A stretch of DNA of 64,000 nucleotides from Labia minor (GCA_963082975.1 OY720348.1:51472421-51536420); one strand, 5' to 3'. Shown: positions 34,490 through 46,298, counted from the first letter of the stretch. Translations and numbers: made by a program. Notes: generated by a model from the letters alone, not told the origin.

Positions 34490-34775
34490 TGCTGCTTCGG
34501 ACAGCCTCCAAGGGTCCTGTCCATTTGTGATGCGAACTCGAAGGACCTACAGCTAACTTGCGTCTGACGCCGGAGTGGGGGGGGGGGCAGTAGATATGGG
34601 AAGGATATTGAATATGGAATTTGGGATTGGATAAGGGCTTGGGACACGACTTCCTCAATGGGAGGAGAGGAAAAGTAGTGGCTTGCGTGAGCAGGGTTGC
34701 ATCCCTGAAGTGGACCTATCTCTATCGGGATCATAGAGAGGGTCCACCCGCTACTCCTATCGAAATCTATATACT
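34490..34775 (+). repeat. Repeat J, copy 2, possible tRNA-derived SINE
   Basis: GC-higher. GGGTTGCATCCC at 34694 resembles a Pol III B box. A strong hairpin follows at 34710-34747: GTGGACC pairs with GGTCCAC and TCTCTAT with ATAGAGA around CGGGATC. The last ~90 bp match copy 1 (11555-11640). Upstream is a G10 run. Overlapping frames on both strands (34368-34839) have no identifiable domain. Confidence 0.5.
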
Positions 34776-34879
34776 TTTTTTATACACAAATATTAAAAAT
34801 ATAAGCTGTAACAAGGCACAGAACCGACCGATGATTTGAAATAATTTAATTTCCAAACAGCATTCATTATATATATATA

Positions 34880-35772
34880 CAGGGTGTTCGGGCTAAATTT
34901 GACATATTTATAATTGATTATATTTTTCTGTAGGTTAGAGGTATTAACATAAGCTACTTACTCATTTAAAAGTTTGAACCTTTCTTTATTCATATAAAAG
35001 ATGGCAGAAAGTCACCTGAATCATGAAAGAGAATAACTTGCATCATGATGATACGCGCCGGCCATCAAAATAAGGATTTTATGACTAATACACAAAGCTC
35101 CCTGAACACAGTAAAAACAATCAGGCATAAACTAGAGACTTGCAATGGTGACTAGGAGGATGTAGAAAGAAGAAAGATCCCAAGTAGACGATCTGATTGC
35201 GTTTGTACAGCAGAAATCCTCGCAAATCTGCAGAAACAGGTGTTAAAGAACCCTGGCATTGGAATTCGGGCTTTGTCACGTGATATGAATGTTGCAACCT
35301 TTACTATGAAGCTTGCACTCAATGAAGACCTTCGCTACAATTGATACAAGCGCCTTAAAGTTCAGCTACTCACAGAAAATAGTTATCTGGAAATTTCTAC
35401 GACTTCACCAGTCCAAATGTTTGGCCTCCAAACTCCCCAGACCTTAACCCCATGCATTATTTTGTATGTGGCGCAGTTGGAAAAAAAAGACACCAATCAT
35501 ACTTCCAGTAATACAAAAGCCCAGTTTATGGTAAAATTAAAACAGTTTTTGAGGCCCTTCTCAGAGAGACTGTAGCATCAGCTTGTTCGAGGTTCCGAAG
35601 CAGGATTGAAGCTGTGATCGATGCTAATGGTGGTTATTTTGAGTGAATCTTGTTGATAGTATTGTAATTTACTCTGCTTGTAATTTTTTTTTTGTCAATT
35701 CATTAAATTTAATAGTTACAAAGAAGATTTTCTTTTTCCTTGAATTTAAATGAATAAACTATCTTGGTTTTT
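34880..35772 (+). mobile_element. Degenerate Tc1/IS630-type element
   Basis: Begins ACAGGGTGTTCGGGCTAAAT, typical of a Tc1/mariner terminal repeat. It carries transposase debris and ends before repeat A resumes near 35773. At about 890 bp it is shorter than an autonomous element (~1.3 kb). The matching right terminal repeat is not clear. Confidence 0.7.
35170..35646 (+). pseudogene. Tc1/IS630-type transposase pseudogene
   Basis: A helix-turn-helix segment reads CTAEILANLQKQVLKNPGIG, then RALSRDMNVATFTMKLALNE. After YKRLKVQLLTE the frame jumps to a C-terminal part. There, 35422-35475 gives WPPNSPDLNPMHYFV, including the catalytic SPD aspartate motif. The end (CSRFRSRIEAVI, ANGGYFE, stop at 35646) is in a third frame. 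The catalytic core between is deleted and stops occur, so it is inactive. The 'DLNP' form separates it from the 'DLAP' mariners at 8832 and 57619. Confidence 0.8.
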
Positions 35773-35999
35773 ATTTTTAGTATAATTACTCAATTATTAA
35801 TTACTACTATATTTTAAATGAAAAATTTCTGGCAATGAATATAAATTAATACTTTGTAAACTATCACTTCCGGTTTCCGGATATACAGACATGATACTAA
35901 AAATACTTTTTTCTGTTAACAAAATGATTCGTGGAAATATATAAAAATCTCCACGTGTGAATTTTGGTGTGAAAACAATACCTTCCCTTTCTATCGTAA

Positions 36000-36095
36000 A
36001 AATGATCAGATAGATTTTAGATCCGTTGCATTGATCATATAACAGTTCTACACAACTTAATCTTTTCGTAGGATGTCAATTGTGAAAATGGGATA
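36000..36095 (+). mobile_element. SINE H body, copy 6
   Basis: GATCCGTTGCATTGATCATA, ACAGTTCTACACAACTTAATC, CGTAGGATGTC; more diverged than the others. Starts right after the end of repeat A copy 8. Confidence 0.45.
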
Positions 36096-36899
36096 AATGA
36101 TATTTTTAAATTGTAGTTTATATTAAAGATTCATTCAATGATCATTCATTAAATAATGAAAATTTATTTTAAGTTACTGAACCTAAAATATTTTTAATCT
36201 AATCTTCTTATATTCACATCACCTCCATAAAGAGAAGAAAACATTAAAAGAACTTAAATAATCAATCAAGCCGATATATTTTTAAATAAAAACAGAGGTA
36301 CTTATTGAAAGAGAAATTGACTGTAAAACTTTGAATGTAGTTAAATAAAACTTTAAAAGTTTTTTTTCAATTATTTAAATAATATGTAGAAAAAAGGTAT
36401 TATTTTATTATTATCATATATTTTATAATTCCTATAAGAAATTGGAAGTGATTTGCATCAATACAAACATTTTCAAATGCCTGAAGATGATTTTTTTTAA
36501 AAAGTTCTTTAAGAAATTTCGAGCTCAAGTACACCATTGAAGTGGTACTCATCTTCACAATAAGGATCTTTCCTTATATTGTTTATAATTATAATTTATA
36601 ATTATAATTTAACTTGTTAATCAATGTAAAAAAGTATTTTATAAATTTAAGGTGAATGGGATAGAAATTCATTATGCCCCATACACTCGCAAAGAGTTGA
36701 CACACACACACACACACACATAAACTTAAATAAAATTTTCCCAAAATTTTCAGTTCAATTTTGAATTACTTGATGTGATTTTAAGTCTTAGTTAATTTCT
36801 GTACATCAGAGAAAGTCTGCACTGAGAACCTTTACCAGGTAAAAAATATAAAATATTAAATATTTTCGATCTTCAATATGTTTCTAAAAAAAGGTAAAA
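36096..36899. other. Unassigned AT-rich stretch with (CA)n
   Basis: (CA)n at about 36701-36720. A small ATAATTTATAATTATAATTTA duplication lies near 36590. No gene recognised. Confidence 0.5.
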
Positions 36900-36984
36900 T
36901 GTTTTTGCGATCACGATTTTTCAATATGGCTCTAAGTATCACCAAGTGTGCCACCCCAAGTTATATAATTTAAAAAAGTGCCTG

Positions 36985-37014
36985 CCTATTGAAAAAGGTT
37001 GCCAACCCCTGCCA
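36985..37014. mobile_element. Possible solitary hAT-like terminus
   Basis: GGTTGCCAACCCCTG at about 37000-37014 has the form of a hAT end (inverse CAGGGGTTGGCAACC). I found no partner end upstream, so the element's other side is either lost or too diverged. Confidence 0.3.
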
Positions 37015-38769
37015 TAGAGGAGTTCGTATCACTTCGGGATTAACTTCATTTCGCGCGAATTTTTAAAATTATCAAAAATTTTTTTTATTTTTTTTTAGAC
37101 ATATACTTTTTTATAATTCTCTATTTTCATTCTATGTTTATATATACGAACATAAATTTAGAAAGAAAATATTATTCAAAACAAAACAAAACAAAAATAA
37201 ATAAATAAGGATACAATTTAAATAAAATAATAAAAAAAAAAGAAACGAAAAAATATGAGTTAATTTTCTTTTATCCAGTAATTTTTCTCAGCATCATGTC
37301 ATTTATTACCCGTAGTATTTTACTCTTGATTAGAATTCAACTCTTGTTTTAATTTTCATTTGGCGAACATTGCACCGGGAATAAATTCTTTTTAAATTTT
37401 CATTTAATTTTTTTTTTCTTAAATGAAAATGAAAAAAAACCTTTTTATTTTCTTCTGGCAAATCTCATTTATGTTTTGAGTGATTTGATTTTGAAATTGG
37501 CTAAATAACAAGAGCGGATGAGAGGAGTGGGGTTGAGGGAGATGATCTTGGCCCCAGCGTGTCCTAGATCTCTTCCTTCCACTCCACCTCCCCATCTCTA
37601 TTATACAATACGAATAGTGAATTTTCAACGCCGACGCGGGAAAAATACAATCTGAAGCTTAACTTGTGTATTAAGTTAAACCTCGTAAGAAATCTTCCAC
37701 TTTGCCTGAATAGTCTTCGAGGAAAGAGTAGTAGAATTTGTTTAAAAAAGGGCACTCAGGGTGGAGTGGGATAGAACGAAAGAGAAAGAAAGAAATAGAC
37801 ATAAAAAATACGAAATATATAGCACGAGAGAAACTGAAGAATGTGGAAAAAAACGAATCGAGAGAATGACTTCCCATTCCCACTAACATTGAATAGGAAT
37901 GCAAAAGACATCGATGGCAACACAACACGAGAGGAGAAATATCGATGGGTTAAAAAAAAACAAACAAGTCTAACGAAAAGCCATTTTATTTATTTATTTT
38001 TTGCTTATCGAAGAAAAAATATTATTTATGCACTTGCGAAAATAGTTATTCCAACTTTGCTCAATTATTCTCATTTTAAATTGGAGTTAATGAATGAAAT
38101 CCACATATATATGTATATGTATATTTGAAAAAATAATTTAGGATTATTGTCACGAATTTTGGAGAAATTTGATTCTTATTGATTTGGTGATCATTTTGGT
38201 GCCATTTTCAAGAAAATTTTGAGATTCTGGCTTTATGTGACCAAGAGTCATTGTTGGTAATTTGGATTGAAAGGATGGGTAATGTTTCACTTGCTGTATT
38301 GTGAAACCCTGAAGAATTTCAACCACTAGCACTGACACTGTGGCTAATAAACTCGTACCACTGCCCGAGGGCAGTTACACATATGAAGTAGGCAGAAATT
38401 AACTAGGTATTTAAATTAAATTGTTAATTTTATATTTAAAGTTATATATTTATTTTAAATTAATATAATTTTAGACTGATATATGGAAATTAATAAAATT
38501 CGATTAAATTTCAATGTAGGGAGCTGTGCATCTAACAATCTCTTCAAATGAGCTGGGTTCATAACTTTCTGGAGGAAGTATTGTGGAATATTCATGAATT
38601 CCCAATCTCGTTATTTGAATTTGCGTCCAATGTACAACTTTTCAGTCTGTAAACCTCCTAATTATAGGGTATCAGGCTCAATTACCATTAATAAAGTTTA
38701 TGTTTTCCAAACTATCATCTTAGAAACATATCATCCAACCTTATCTATCTATGGCTCTACGGAACTCGT
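37015..38769. other. Unassigned; GC-higher island at ~37490-37960
   Basis: The island contains pyrimidine- and purine-rich runs and CGCCGACGCGGG. Several overlapping frames on both strands lie there (37419-38128), none with a recognisable domain. The frames at 38150-38338 (minus) and 38594-38992 (plus) are also unassigned; the latter is opposite the RT tail. Part of 38380-38600 may be a 3' non-coding extension of that retroelement. Confidence 0.4.
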
Positions 38770-39257
38770 AAGTTCTTGGCCGCAGCAATCACACTTCTCC
38801 AAGTATCCCTATATTCTGAGCTACAACCCTCCAATCCCTACCCTCTCTCGTCTCTCTCACGTCCTTTCTTATATTATCCACCCACCGCGTCCTTGGCCTT
38901 CCAAACGGACGTTTCCCACTCGGTCTCCCCACCAATATATTTTTCGCTATTCTTTCCTCTCCCATTCTAGCCAGGTGCCCTGCTCATCGTGACCTTCTCG
39001 ATTTTATAATTCTGACTATATCTGGAGATGCATAGAGGTGATGCAATTCCTCGAATCCTATTCTCAAATACTCTAAATCTAGTCTCGTCTCCTAAGGCCA
39101 TAGGCCATGCCTCACACCCATATAATACAACCGGCAAAATAATTGTTTTATATATTTTAATTTTTATCCCCTTTGATAATAATTTTGACGCGATAAGCCC
39201 CTTTACTGAATGATAACAGGTGTTTCCCAATTGCAACCTCGCTTTAAATTCATTCAC
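38770..39257 (-). pseudogene. Non-LTR retrotransposon ORF2 3' end (5'-truncated)
   Basis: Non-LTR elements copy themselves through RNA with a reverse transcriptase and often leave truncated 3' ends. From 39257 the minus strand reads MNEFKARLQLGN, then KIYKTIILPVVLYGCEAWPM and RFRVFENRI. This is the thumb/post-RT region of jockey/CR1/RTE-like proteins. After a frameshift and deletion near 39030, LARMGEERIAKNILVGRPSG, then FGRPRTRWVDNIRKDV follows, then W-R and LLRPRTYEF. No polymerase core, start or endonuclease is present. The clade is uncertain. Confidence 0.8.
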
Positions 39258-39962
39258 GTATATTTTTAATTTTGTTTCTTTTTTTTAGCTATCCTATCTA
39301 ATTAGTTAAAATATTATTAAATATATTTATATTAAATTATTAGATTTTGATTTTAATTATAATAATAATATATATTATAAAAAATATTAATTAAAGTTTT
39401 CTTAGATGTTTTAGAACATGCAATTTCCATTCAGTCTTGATCGGTTAGGATTCACATCCTCCTTATTATCCAGCTCTCTCTTAAATTAATCTGTTACATC
39501 ACTCAATTTACTTATCTCTTTTGTGAAACACACTGGAATGCATGAGCATTTATTCATCGTATCAAACGCAATATATATGTCAGCGAGTTTCCTATGCTTG
39601 TTGCTCAATGGTTATGAAGTGCCCTCAAATGGAAAAGGCACATCCCACCTCTCACGCACACACTCATCGACCTCGCTTCAATGTTGCTTCGCTTCTTTTC
39701 TTAATTAAACGAAATTCACTTAACGTTTTAAGAGAATTGTACAACAAATTGTCTGGAAATGAGTGTTTGTCTATTCCATATGTAAATTTTATACCAGACC
39801 CACGTTGTTCATTTGGAAATCTTAAAAACAATTTATATATCCTATACATTTAATTTATCAGTTTTATTTTGTTTTTTTGCTTTTCTTTTTTTTTTTTTTT
39901 TTTTTGATTAATTATTAATTAAATTTTCACTTATTTTTCAAATTATCTAATTTCATCACTAA
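39258..39962. other. Unassigned; mixed-composition sequence at 39400-39850
   Basis: Overlapping plus-strand frames (39523-39708, 39542-39853) and a minus frame lie here without known domains. A T17-type run lies near 39885. No repeat recognised. Confidence 0.4.
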
Positions 39963-40743
39963 ATCTTATCTTATTATACTAGCAAAAATTGTATATAATT
40001 AACCGCTCGAAGGATTTTTTTGAAATTCACACCATCGATATTTTTAGAGACAAATCGATATGTATATGTTTCAGCTTGGAAAAAATCATCATCATTATTT
40101 TGTTCTTAATTTAAATTATATGACGTCACTAACTAAGTCATCCATATTTGCCTCTTGCCATTATTTTTAATTGAAAAATTATTAATATTTTTTTATATTT
40201 AAAATATTTTAAAATTTTTTATTTAATATCGAAATAAAATTAAAAATATTTATTTTAATAGTATTTTAGAATCAAATTACCAAATATATTATTTTTAATC
40301 TTTCACCAACAAAAATCTAAAAATTATCTTATTTCTCTTGGAAACATTGTAAGTTTATTTATGATATTTTAAAAACAATTTTTTAATCTGTTTTGTCGTT
40401 TAATTTTTTGTAAATTCTTATAGATTTTTATTAGTTAATTTTATATGTTTTTTTTTTAATATATATTTTTGCGTTTATTTTTTATTAAATTATTAATTTA
40501 TATTTATCTATTCATTGTTTTTTATTAATTAATTTTTAGATAGTTTTATAATTTTTAATATTTTTTCACTAAAATATTATTTCATTTTTATTAATATTAT
40601 TTATTATTATTGAGGACCCCAAGTTCCATTCAATTGAATCAGATTGATGAAATGATGTAACATTTAATATCAATAATAAATAATTAAAGAATTGTATATC
40701 AATATTTTTTAAAGGGTCGAGCGATAGCTCGGTGTTCTATGTA
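39963..40743 (+). mobile_element. Helitron-like repeat E, copy 4
   Basis: A|TCTTATCTTATTATACTAGC at the 5' end; TGACGTCA at about 40131; GTCGAGCGATAGCTCGGTG hairpin near 40716 at the 3' end. About 780 bp, close to copy 1. Non-coding. Confidence 0.6.
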
Positions 40744-41029
40744 TTAAATATAAAACTTTTCAACATTCGTTGTTATTGTTATACGTATAATGTACAAAGA
40801 TTTTCATATAACCTACTATCTTTAAAATGTTAATAAAAATGTTACAATAAAAATAACTAATTAAAAGTGTGCATTGGGTTAAAGTGATTTAATCTGAAAT
40901 GAAGAAGTTGAGAAAATTATTTTCTATAATTTGAAATTCTATAACTTGCAATGGAGTGACAAAAGGATATAAGGAGAGAGAGAGTAGAATAAAGATTTGT
41001 GTTATAATAGCCTCAAACAGATAAATGGA

Positions 41030-41185
41030 ACATTTAGGAATGAATTATCACAAGCTGGTGCCCAAGTGACAATCCGTCGTTGGTCATTAAAAACACTTGG
41101 TGTCATTGGACGACCTACCAGGGAACTTTTAATGAATGCACATCGACTTTTCCGAGAATCAATCCTTGGTATTAAATTCAAGTGA
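41030..41185 (+). pseudogene. Possible Tc1-like transposase HTH fragment
   Basis: One frame reads FRNELSQAGAQVTIRRWSLK and then GRPTRELLMNAHRLFRESI. The pattern (V-T-I-R-R, spacer, GRP-R--L, AHRL) is like the second helix-turn-helix of Tc1 transposases that binds terminal repeats. No catalytic region or terminal repeats were found nearby. Function inferred only from this short pattern. Confidence 0.4.
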
Positions 41186-41339
41186 AAACTTATTTAGGCG
41201 CACTTTGAATAGTAAATGAAAGTGAATATGAAACAGGTCCGTTAAACCATATCGACTTTACTCAGTCATATTGGACTTCACGCTGATTCGGGTAAACTCG
41301 GTAACATCCACCCACGTTTATACATATATATTTATATAT

Positions 41340-41358
41340 CTATCTTATTATACTAGCA

Positions 41359-41411
<53 letters not shown>

Positions 41412-41890
41412 AATTTTTGAGATATAAAACCGTTCTATGAATTTTTTTGAAATTCACACCATAAATAATATTTATAAACACAAATCGATCTGTATTGGTT
41501 TCAGCCCCAAGAAAAAACAACTTTATTAGTATTTTCTAAATTTAAAATTATCTGTCGTCACAAATCAATATTGAAAATTTCCGCTTGCCATTCTTTTTTA
41601 ATTGATATTGTATTAATATTTTTTTATATTTAAAATATTTTAAAATTTTTTACTTAATTTCGGAATAAAATTAAAAATATTTATTTTAATAATATATTAT
41701 AATCCAATTACAAAATATATATTATGTTACATCCACAGGCCATACTTTTCTGTCTTCCAGTGTATTAATACGTACGTTATAGGGCTGTATGTTTTATGAC
41801 TATTTTTTTTTAATTTATGTACTTTTTAATTATTTGAATTTGTTTCATATATTTTTTCGTACCGAGCGGCGACTCGGTGAACCAGGGTTA
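41340..41890 (+). mobile_element. Helitron-like repeat E, copy 5
   Basis: CTTATTATACTAGCAAAAATT, a long (TA)n at 41367-41405, the TTGGTTTCAGCCCC segment, and a 3' hairpin ACCGAGCGGCGACTCGGTGAA at about 41870. A 3'-complete but shorter copy than copy 4. Confidence 0.6.
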
Positions 41891-42967
41891 AAATTAGAAA
41901 AATAAATAAGTTTTCATTACAATCATGTGCACCACTTACAATTTTTTATTTTATTCTTAGAAATAAAAGTTTGCTTTTGCTATTTACGTACTGTGTATAG
42001 TAATAAGTATTTTAATCACTGTTTTCTATCAAGCAAGTGACTTTTACGCATATTATCAGAAATATATACTACTAGAATAATTAACGGTATTTTAACATAA
42101 ATACATGTTTTAAATTCTCTCAGCATTAAATTTTAATATTAATTTGATTTGAATTTTATTATTAATTTATGGAATTAAAAAAAAAAATCGTATTCCAGTT
42201 AATAATAACAAAGTACATAGTACTTAGAATTGAATGCAGAATTATTTGGAATTGAACAATTAACTTGCAGGTAGTTATGCGTCATTGATCGGTAGTAATT
42301 AAGCATAAGTTAGTCTTGTGAAACAATGATTGGTCAGTTGGAGTCGTCTTCTTTCGTGTTAAGGTGTCCAAATGAGTCCCATTTGAACATTTGCCTTCGG
42401 GGAATTTGATTGAACGTGTCTGTGCAACTGAACCTGGGATTAAACTCTATTACCCCTAACATTTCCACATGTACCAAGTTTCACAGAATATCGATTCGAC
42501 AAAATAGATGAAAATTTAGGTCAAATACTCACAGATCCCCCCCCCCTCCATTGCTCCCGTGCATCCCACCCTCTTTTCCACGTTCACCACTACCACAGTC
42601 CACAACTCGACAAGATTCAGCGATCAAAACTTGTAATGTCATTTAAAATCTAATCAAAACTTTAATTTGATTATATCTATAGAATAGCTTACATATAGGA
42701 TATGTAGGTTTCACATTCCGAATGCTTACCTAGATTATTTATTATATATATATATATATACATAAATGTGTTTTAAATCTTCTATAGGTCGTTGTCAAGT
42801 GTTATCTTTTTTAGTAATAGATGGGTTATTTCTCCAATTTGAAGAAAATTTATTTATAAAAATATTTGTAGAAGATTAATTCTTTTATCATACAATATAT
42901 ATAATAATTATTAACGTTACATCCGCTTCTTTTCACTAAGGTACATTATATCTACATTGTATTGCAT
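41891..42967. other. Unassigned; GC-higher island at ~42210-42640
   Basis: The island contains unique mixed sequence followed by a C8 run at 42539. No open frame of note. The rest is AT-rich with (TA)n at 42744-42760. Confidence 0.4.
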
Positions 42968-43260
42968 TTTTACTGATCGACGATTGGAAGGAAAGGCATT
43001 GATTTCACACCAAATTTCACATGTTGAGATTTTTACATATCTACACGAATCATGCATTTTGTTAACAGAAAAATGTATTTTTTACATGATGTCTGTCCGT
43101 CTGTCCGTCTGTCCGTCTCTAAACCGGAAGTAGTACTTTACAAAGTATTAATTTTATATTCATTGTAGGAAATGTTTTACTTAAAATATATAGTAGTGAT
43201 AAATAATTAAGTAATTAAACTACAAATAAAATCCAAGATAATATAATTTAGTAATTTTAA
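42968..43260 (-). repeat. Interspersed repeat A, variant copy 9 (5' truncated)
   Basis: Minus strand; 3' end with a mutated CGTCGATCAG, then the CTCAACATGTGAAATTTGGTG segment, a TCTGTCCG tract and CTACTTCCGGTTT. The 5' ACCGACCGACG part is absent. Confidence 0.65.
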
Positions 43261-43307
43261 TTCAAATTTTAAAAATATTTTTTTTTATGCATTATACTAC
43301 ATGGCTT

Positions 43308-43540
43308 GAAAAGTCCCGGGATTTTTAAATAGATGACGCCACTAGAAAATGAACATGACTCATTTCGAGAGGCTCATCTGTCACTAAACCGGAAGAAGTA
43401 CTTTACAAAGTATTAATTTTATATTCAGTCAAGTATCATGACATTTCGTCCATTCGCCTACTTACGCCTTCATAAGAAAAATGGCAAAACAGGAATATCG
43501 CCTCAAAGTTTATTGAAAAATGATCCATGCTCCTTAATAT
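43308..43540 (+). mobile_element. Mariner-type 5' end carrying a repeat A scrap
   Basis: TGGCTTGAAAAGTCCCGGGA at 43311 resembles a mariner 5' terminus. An ATG at 43481 begins MAKQEYRLKVY and then stops; the first residues resemble mariner transposase starts. Between them, 43385-43430 (ACCGGAAG.AGTACTTTACAAAG) is a fragment of repeat A inserted in the 5' leader. The remaining transposase is missing. Confidence 0.45.
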
Positions 43541-43659
43541 TAATAATATTATACTACTTATATACTGATTATATTAATAAAAATAGTATTTGCTAATTCA
43601 TTGGTCGATTTTAGAGCCCACATATATTAATCATTATGATTGCTACATATATATATATA

Positions 43660-44264
43660 CTAGCTGCTCCGAGCGCCTTCGGCGCTCTCCACACCTAGAC
43701 GGGGGCTCCGCCCCCTGTACCCCCCCCGAGTGTCCCTATTCTGAGCTATAACCATCTAACTCCTACCCTGTCCCATCTCTATAGTTTTTTTATATATGTT
43801 TATTTATGCAGAAAAAATTAATTGACATAATTATTAATTTAATAAAATAAAATAATTTAATAAAATATTAAAATAATAAAAATTAATAAATTTGTAAAAA
43901 AATATATAATACTTAAAGAAAAAAATATGCCTTTGCGAGTTTCGAACTCAGAGTGCAAAGTCATAAGATGGCGCGCTAGCTAGTTTACCCATGAACCAGT
44001 ATTGTTTGGAAGCTTCTTATAAGGGTATATATAAGATTTCAAATTTTCGCCACCAGCGCCTCTATGATCTAGTATGGTAACTAAACTATTTTTAATTAAT
44101 TAGCATCTCCTGGACACACCTTACCAATTAGCGGTTTTATAAAGGAAGTCTGACATGCCCTGAGACCTACTGAATATACATAAAAAATTTCATAAGAATC
44201 GGTCCAGCCGTTTCGGAGGAGTATTCTTTCAAAGTTTTGTGACACGGGAATTTTATATATAAGA
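43660..44264 (-). mobile_element. Non-autonomous Helitron, 605 bp
   Basis: Minus strand: A|TCTTATATATAAAATTCCCG at 44264; the 3' end has GAGCGCCGAAGGCGCTCGG, GAGCAG, then CTAG|T at 43660-43663. GGGGGCGGAGCCCC lies just upstream, as in the other Helitrons. Next to it is a non-LTR tail scrap (43728-43780) joined at the same point as in the Helitron at 48896. No Rep/helicase is encoded. Confidence 0.85.
43925..43992 (-). repeat. tRNA-like relic in Helitron
   Basis: On the minus strand a B-box-like GAGTTCGAAACTCG (43936-43949) lies downstream of TAGCTAGCGCGCCA, which resembles a D-arm/A-box region. Likely a captured SINE head or decayed tRNA; not a functional tRNA. Confidence 0.4.
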
Positions 44265-45404
44265 TATATATTAATATTATATTATTATTTCATATATTAT
44301 ATATATTTAAATTGTTTTTAGGAATAATTTTCTTATTTAGTATAAAAATTTTTGACTTTAACTGAAATAGGGCTAAATTTAGTAACTTCATGAATTTAGT
44401 TTTTTTAGTGTTTTTCTTGTAAGAGTAAATATATGGAATTGAAATTAGAACAAAAAAAAACTGCTATTGTTAGGATTTTTTTTTGAGTGAGATAGAGTAT
44501 AAAGAGAAGAGAGTTGAAGTGGTGTTTGAAGACTATAGATGTCTCTTGAGTGAGGCTGAATCAACGATTTTGTCCTCCCCTCTTCCTTATCCGCCTCAGC
44601 CCTATTCTTCCCAATCTAATTTTCTCAAAAGCCCCCATTCCAAACCTTCCTAATGACCTAATAACTTAACTAACAACAACGAAAAAAAATAAAAAAAAAT
44701 TAATTTTTGTTGATAAAAGTAAATGAAGTGTTGAGTTGTTCGTGATATTCTCAATAAAATTGTATTCTCTATTTAATTATATAATCAGGGGGTTACTTTA
44801 ACTTTTTGGTGGGCTATTGTGGTAAGATATTTTTGTTTGTTGGTATTTCAGTTTAAAAAGTAATCTAAATTTAATCTTTTCGCGGTATCTTAACAAGGCG
44901 TCTCTATTTTTATGGGCCTCCTACAAGCGACCACCATAAAAGCTGACAAAAAGGTGTACAGCCAGGAGGGGAGCATTCCTTTAATACGTTACTACAAGCT
45001 ATTTATAAAAAAAAAACATCGCAGGAAAAAATAAATTTTCACCTATTTAGAGAAAAAAAAACATAATCCCCTTAATTCTACTAATTGATATTTACTTAAA
45101 ACAAGCGGAGAGAGAAAGAAAAAGAAAGATATTTTATATATTATAGGGTGTTCCAGAAATTGTTTTTGTTTTAATTTATATATTTTCTTTTTACAACAAT
45201 TGATTGTTTTTAGAAAATATAAAATCCAAACTAAACACGTTTCAAAACGAATTATATATCCAAATTAATAAAATTGATTGCAAATGATTTTTCAGAATAA
45301 AATGAGTTTCTTTGTATGTAGGTTGATTTAATTTCTCAGGATAGAGGCTGTAGAGGGAATATGATATAAGAGAAAGTACTTTTGAATTCAGAGGTGACAC
45401 AGTA
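44265..45404. other. Unassigned; GC-higher patches at 44500-44660 and 44880-44990
   Basis: No gene recognised. GGGTGTTCCAGAAATTG at about 45147 resembles a lone Tc1/mariner terminal repeat, but no element follows. Confidence 0.4.
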
Positions 45405-45935
45405 TCTATATAATTAACGGACTATGCAATCCTAAACTCCTAAACGGCTTCACGGATCTTAATGGTATCATTAGAAACATCATAACCTAAGGATAAGGTA
45501 TAAGGTTGAAAATTTCAAAAAAGTTGATCCGTTTATGGGCAAAATACCGACCCAACCAATATAAACAACGCTCCTAGTGGCGCCTCTGGTGGATCAGTTT
45601 GAAGTTGACACTCAATATAAAATTAATAATTCTAGAAATTTCCATACAAAAAATGTTTATAATATTTAAATTTTAATATTCTATAATATTAAAAGTCAAA
45701 TTAAATTAAATTAAATTGAATACTGATCCTAATTGATTAATATTTTCTAAAACAAAGTAAGTAATATTTTTTATATTTAAATTTATATTTTGGAAAATAG
45801 TGCAATTTACAAATTTGAATTAAAACGAAGATCCAAATGAGAGAAAAAATATACTGATTGAATTAAAACCTTTCGCATACAGACTTTCAACAAATTACTA
45901 TGTATTACATCGGAGGTACAGGGGGCAGAGACTAG
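45405..45935 (+). mobile_element. Non-autonomous Helitron, 531 bp (3' hairpin eroded)
   Basis: Starts A|TCTATATAATTAACGGACTA; shares TGGGCAAAATACCGACCCA and GCTCCTAGTGGCGCCTCTGG with the copies at 60186 and 51583. The 3' part has CATACAGACTTTCAACAAAT, then GTACAGGGGGCAGAGACTAG. The GC-rich hairpin normally before CTAG is deleted. Confidence 0.75.
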
Positions 45936-46139
45936 AAATAAAATAACTTTTAAAACCCAAAAATTTTTTATGGTATACTATATATATATATATATATTGT
46001 TATTCATATTGGTTTGTAATTGTTTTTATCAAATCGCGATAGACCAAAAATAAATGTTAATGAATTTATCCTACTATCTAATTTCATATTAGATGGTAAA
46101 TATTATAATATAATCATAAAATATAATAAAGGAGAATAA

Positions 46140-46298
46140 TCTTGTCTACATACACACATACACACACATGCACAGAGAGAGACATTTTTCTCAACCTTAG
46201 TGAAAATGATTCAGGAATCTTCAAAACGCATAAAAACATCAAAATCTCGACATCGAAAATTTTCGTGATCGCAATACTATCTCTGGCGAGATAGTAAA
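46140..46298 (+). repeat. Repeat D, 3' fragment
   Basis: CTTGTCTACATACACACATA, then TTTCTCAACCTTAGTGAAAA and the terminal CTGGCGAGATAGTAA. It ends exactly at the family's 3' terminus and starts in the middle of the repeat. Confidence 0.7.

Larger units (their letters stand above)
34805..35999 (+). repeat. Interspersed repeat A, variant copy 8, split by a Tc1-like element
   Basis: The 5' portion (34805-34875; AAGCTGTAACAAGGCACAG, ACCGACCGATGATT) and the 3' portion (35773-35999; CTTCCGGTTTCCGGATATAC to CTTTCTATCGTAAAA) flank the Tc1-like element. The microsatellite is deleted and the terminal CGGTCGG is lost. Same subfamily as 16256. Confidence 0.7.

Noticed and set aside
34368..34839. Several overlapping frames around repeat J
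   Set aside because: Frames on both strands overlap each other; the region repeats near 11.5 kb and is better explained as a non-coding repeat.
38594..38992. 132-codon plus-strand frame, the longest in the window
   Set aside because: Its 3' part is antisense to the non-LTR coding tail on the minus strand and shows no domain.
45145..45165. Tc1/mariner terminal repeat GGGTGTTCC
   Set aside because: Single short match, no partner end and no transposase sequence nearby.
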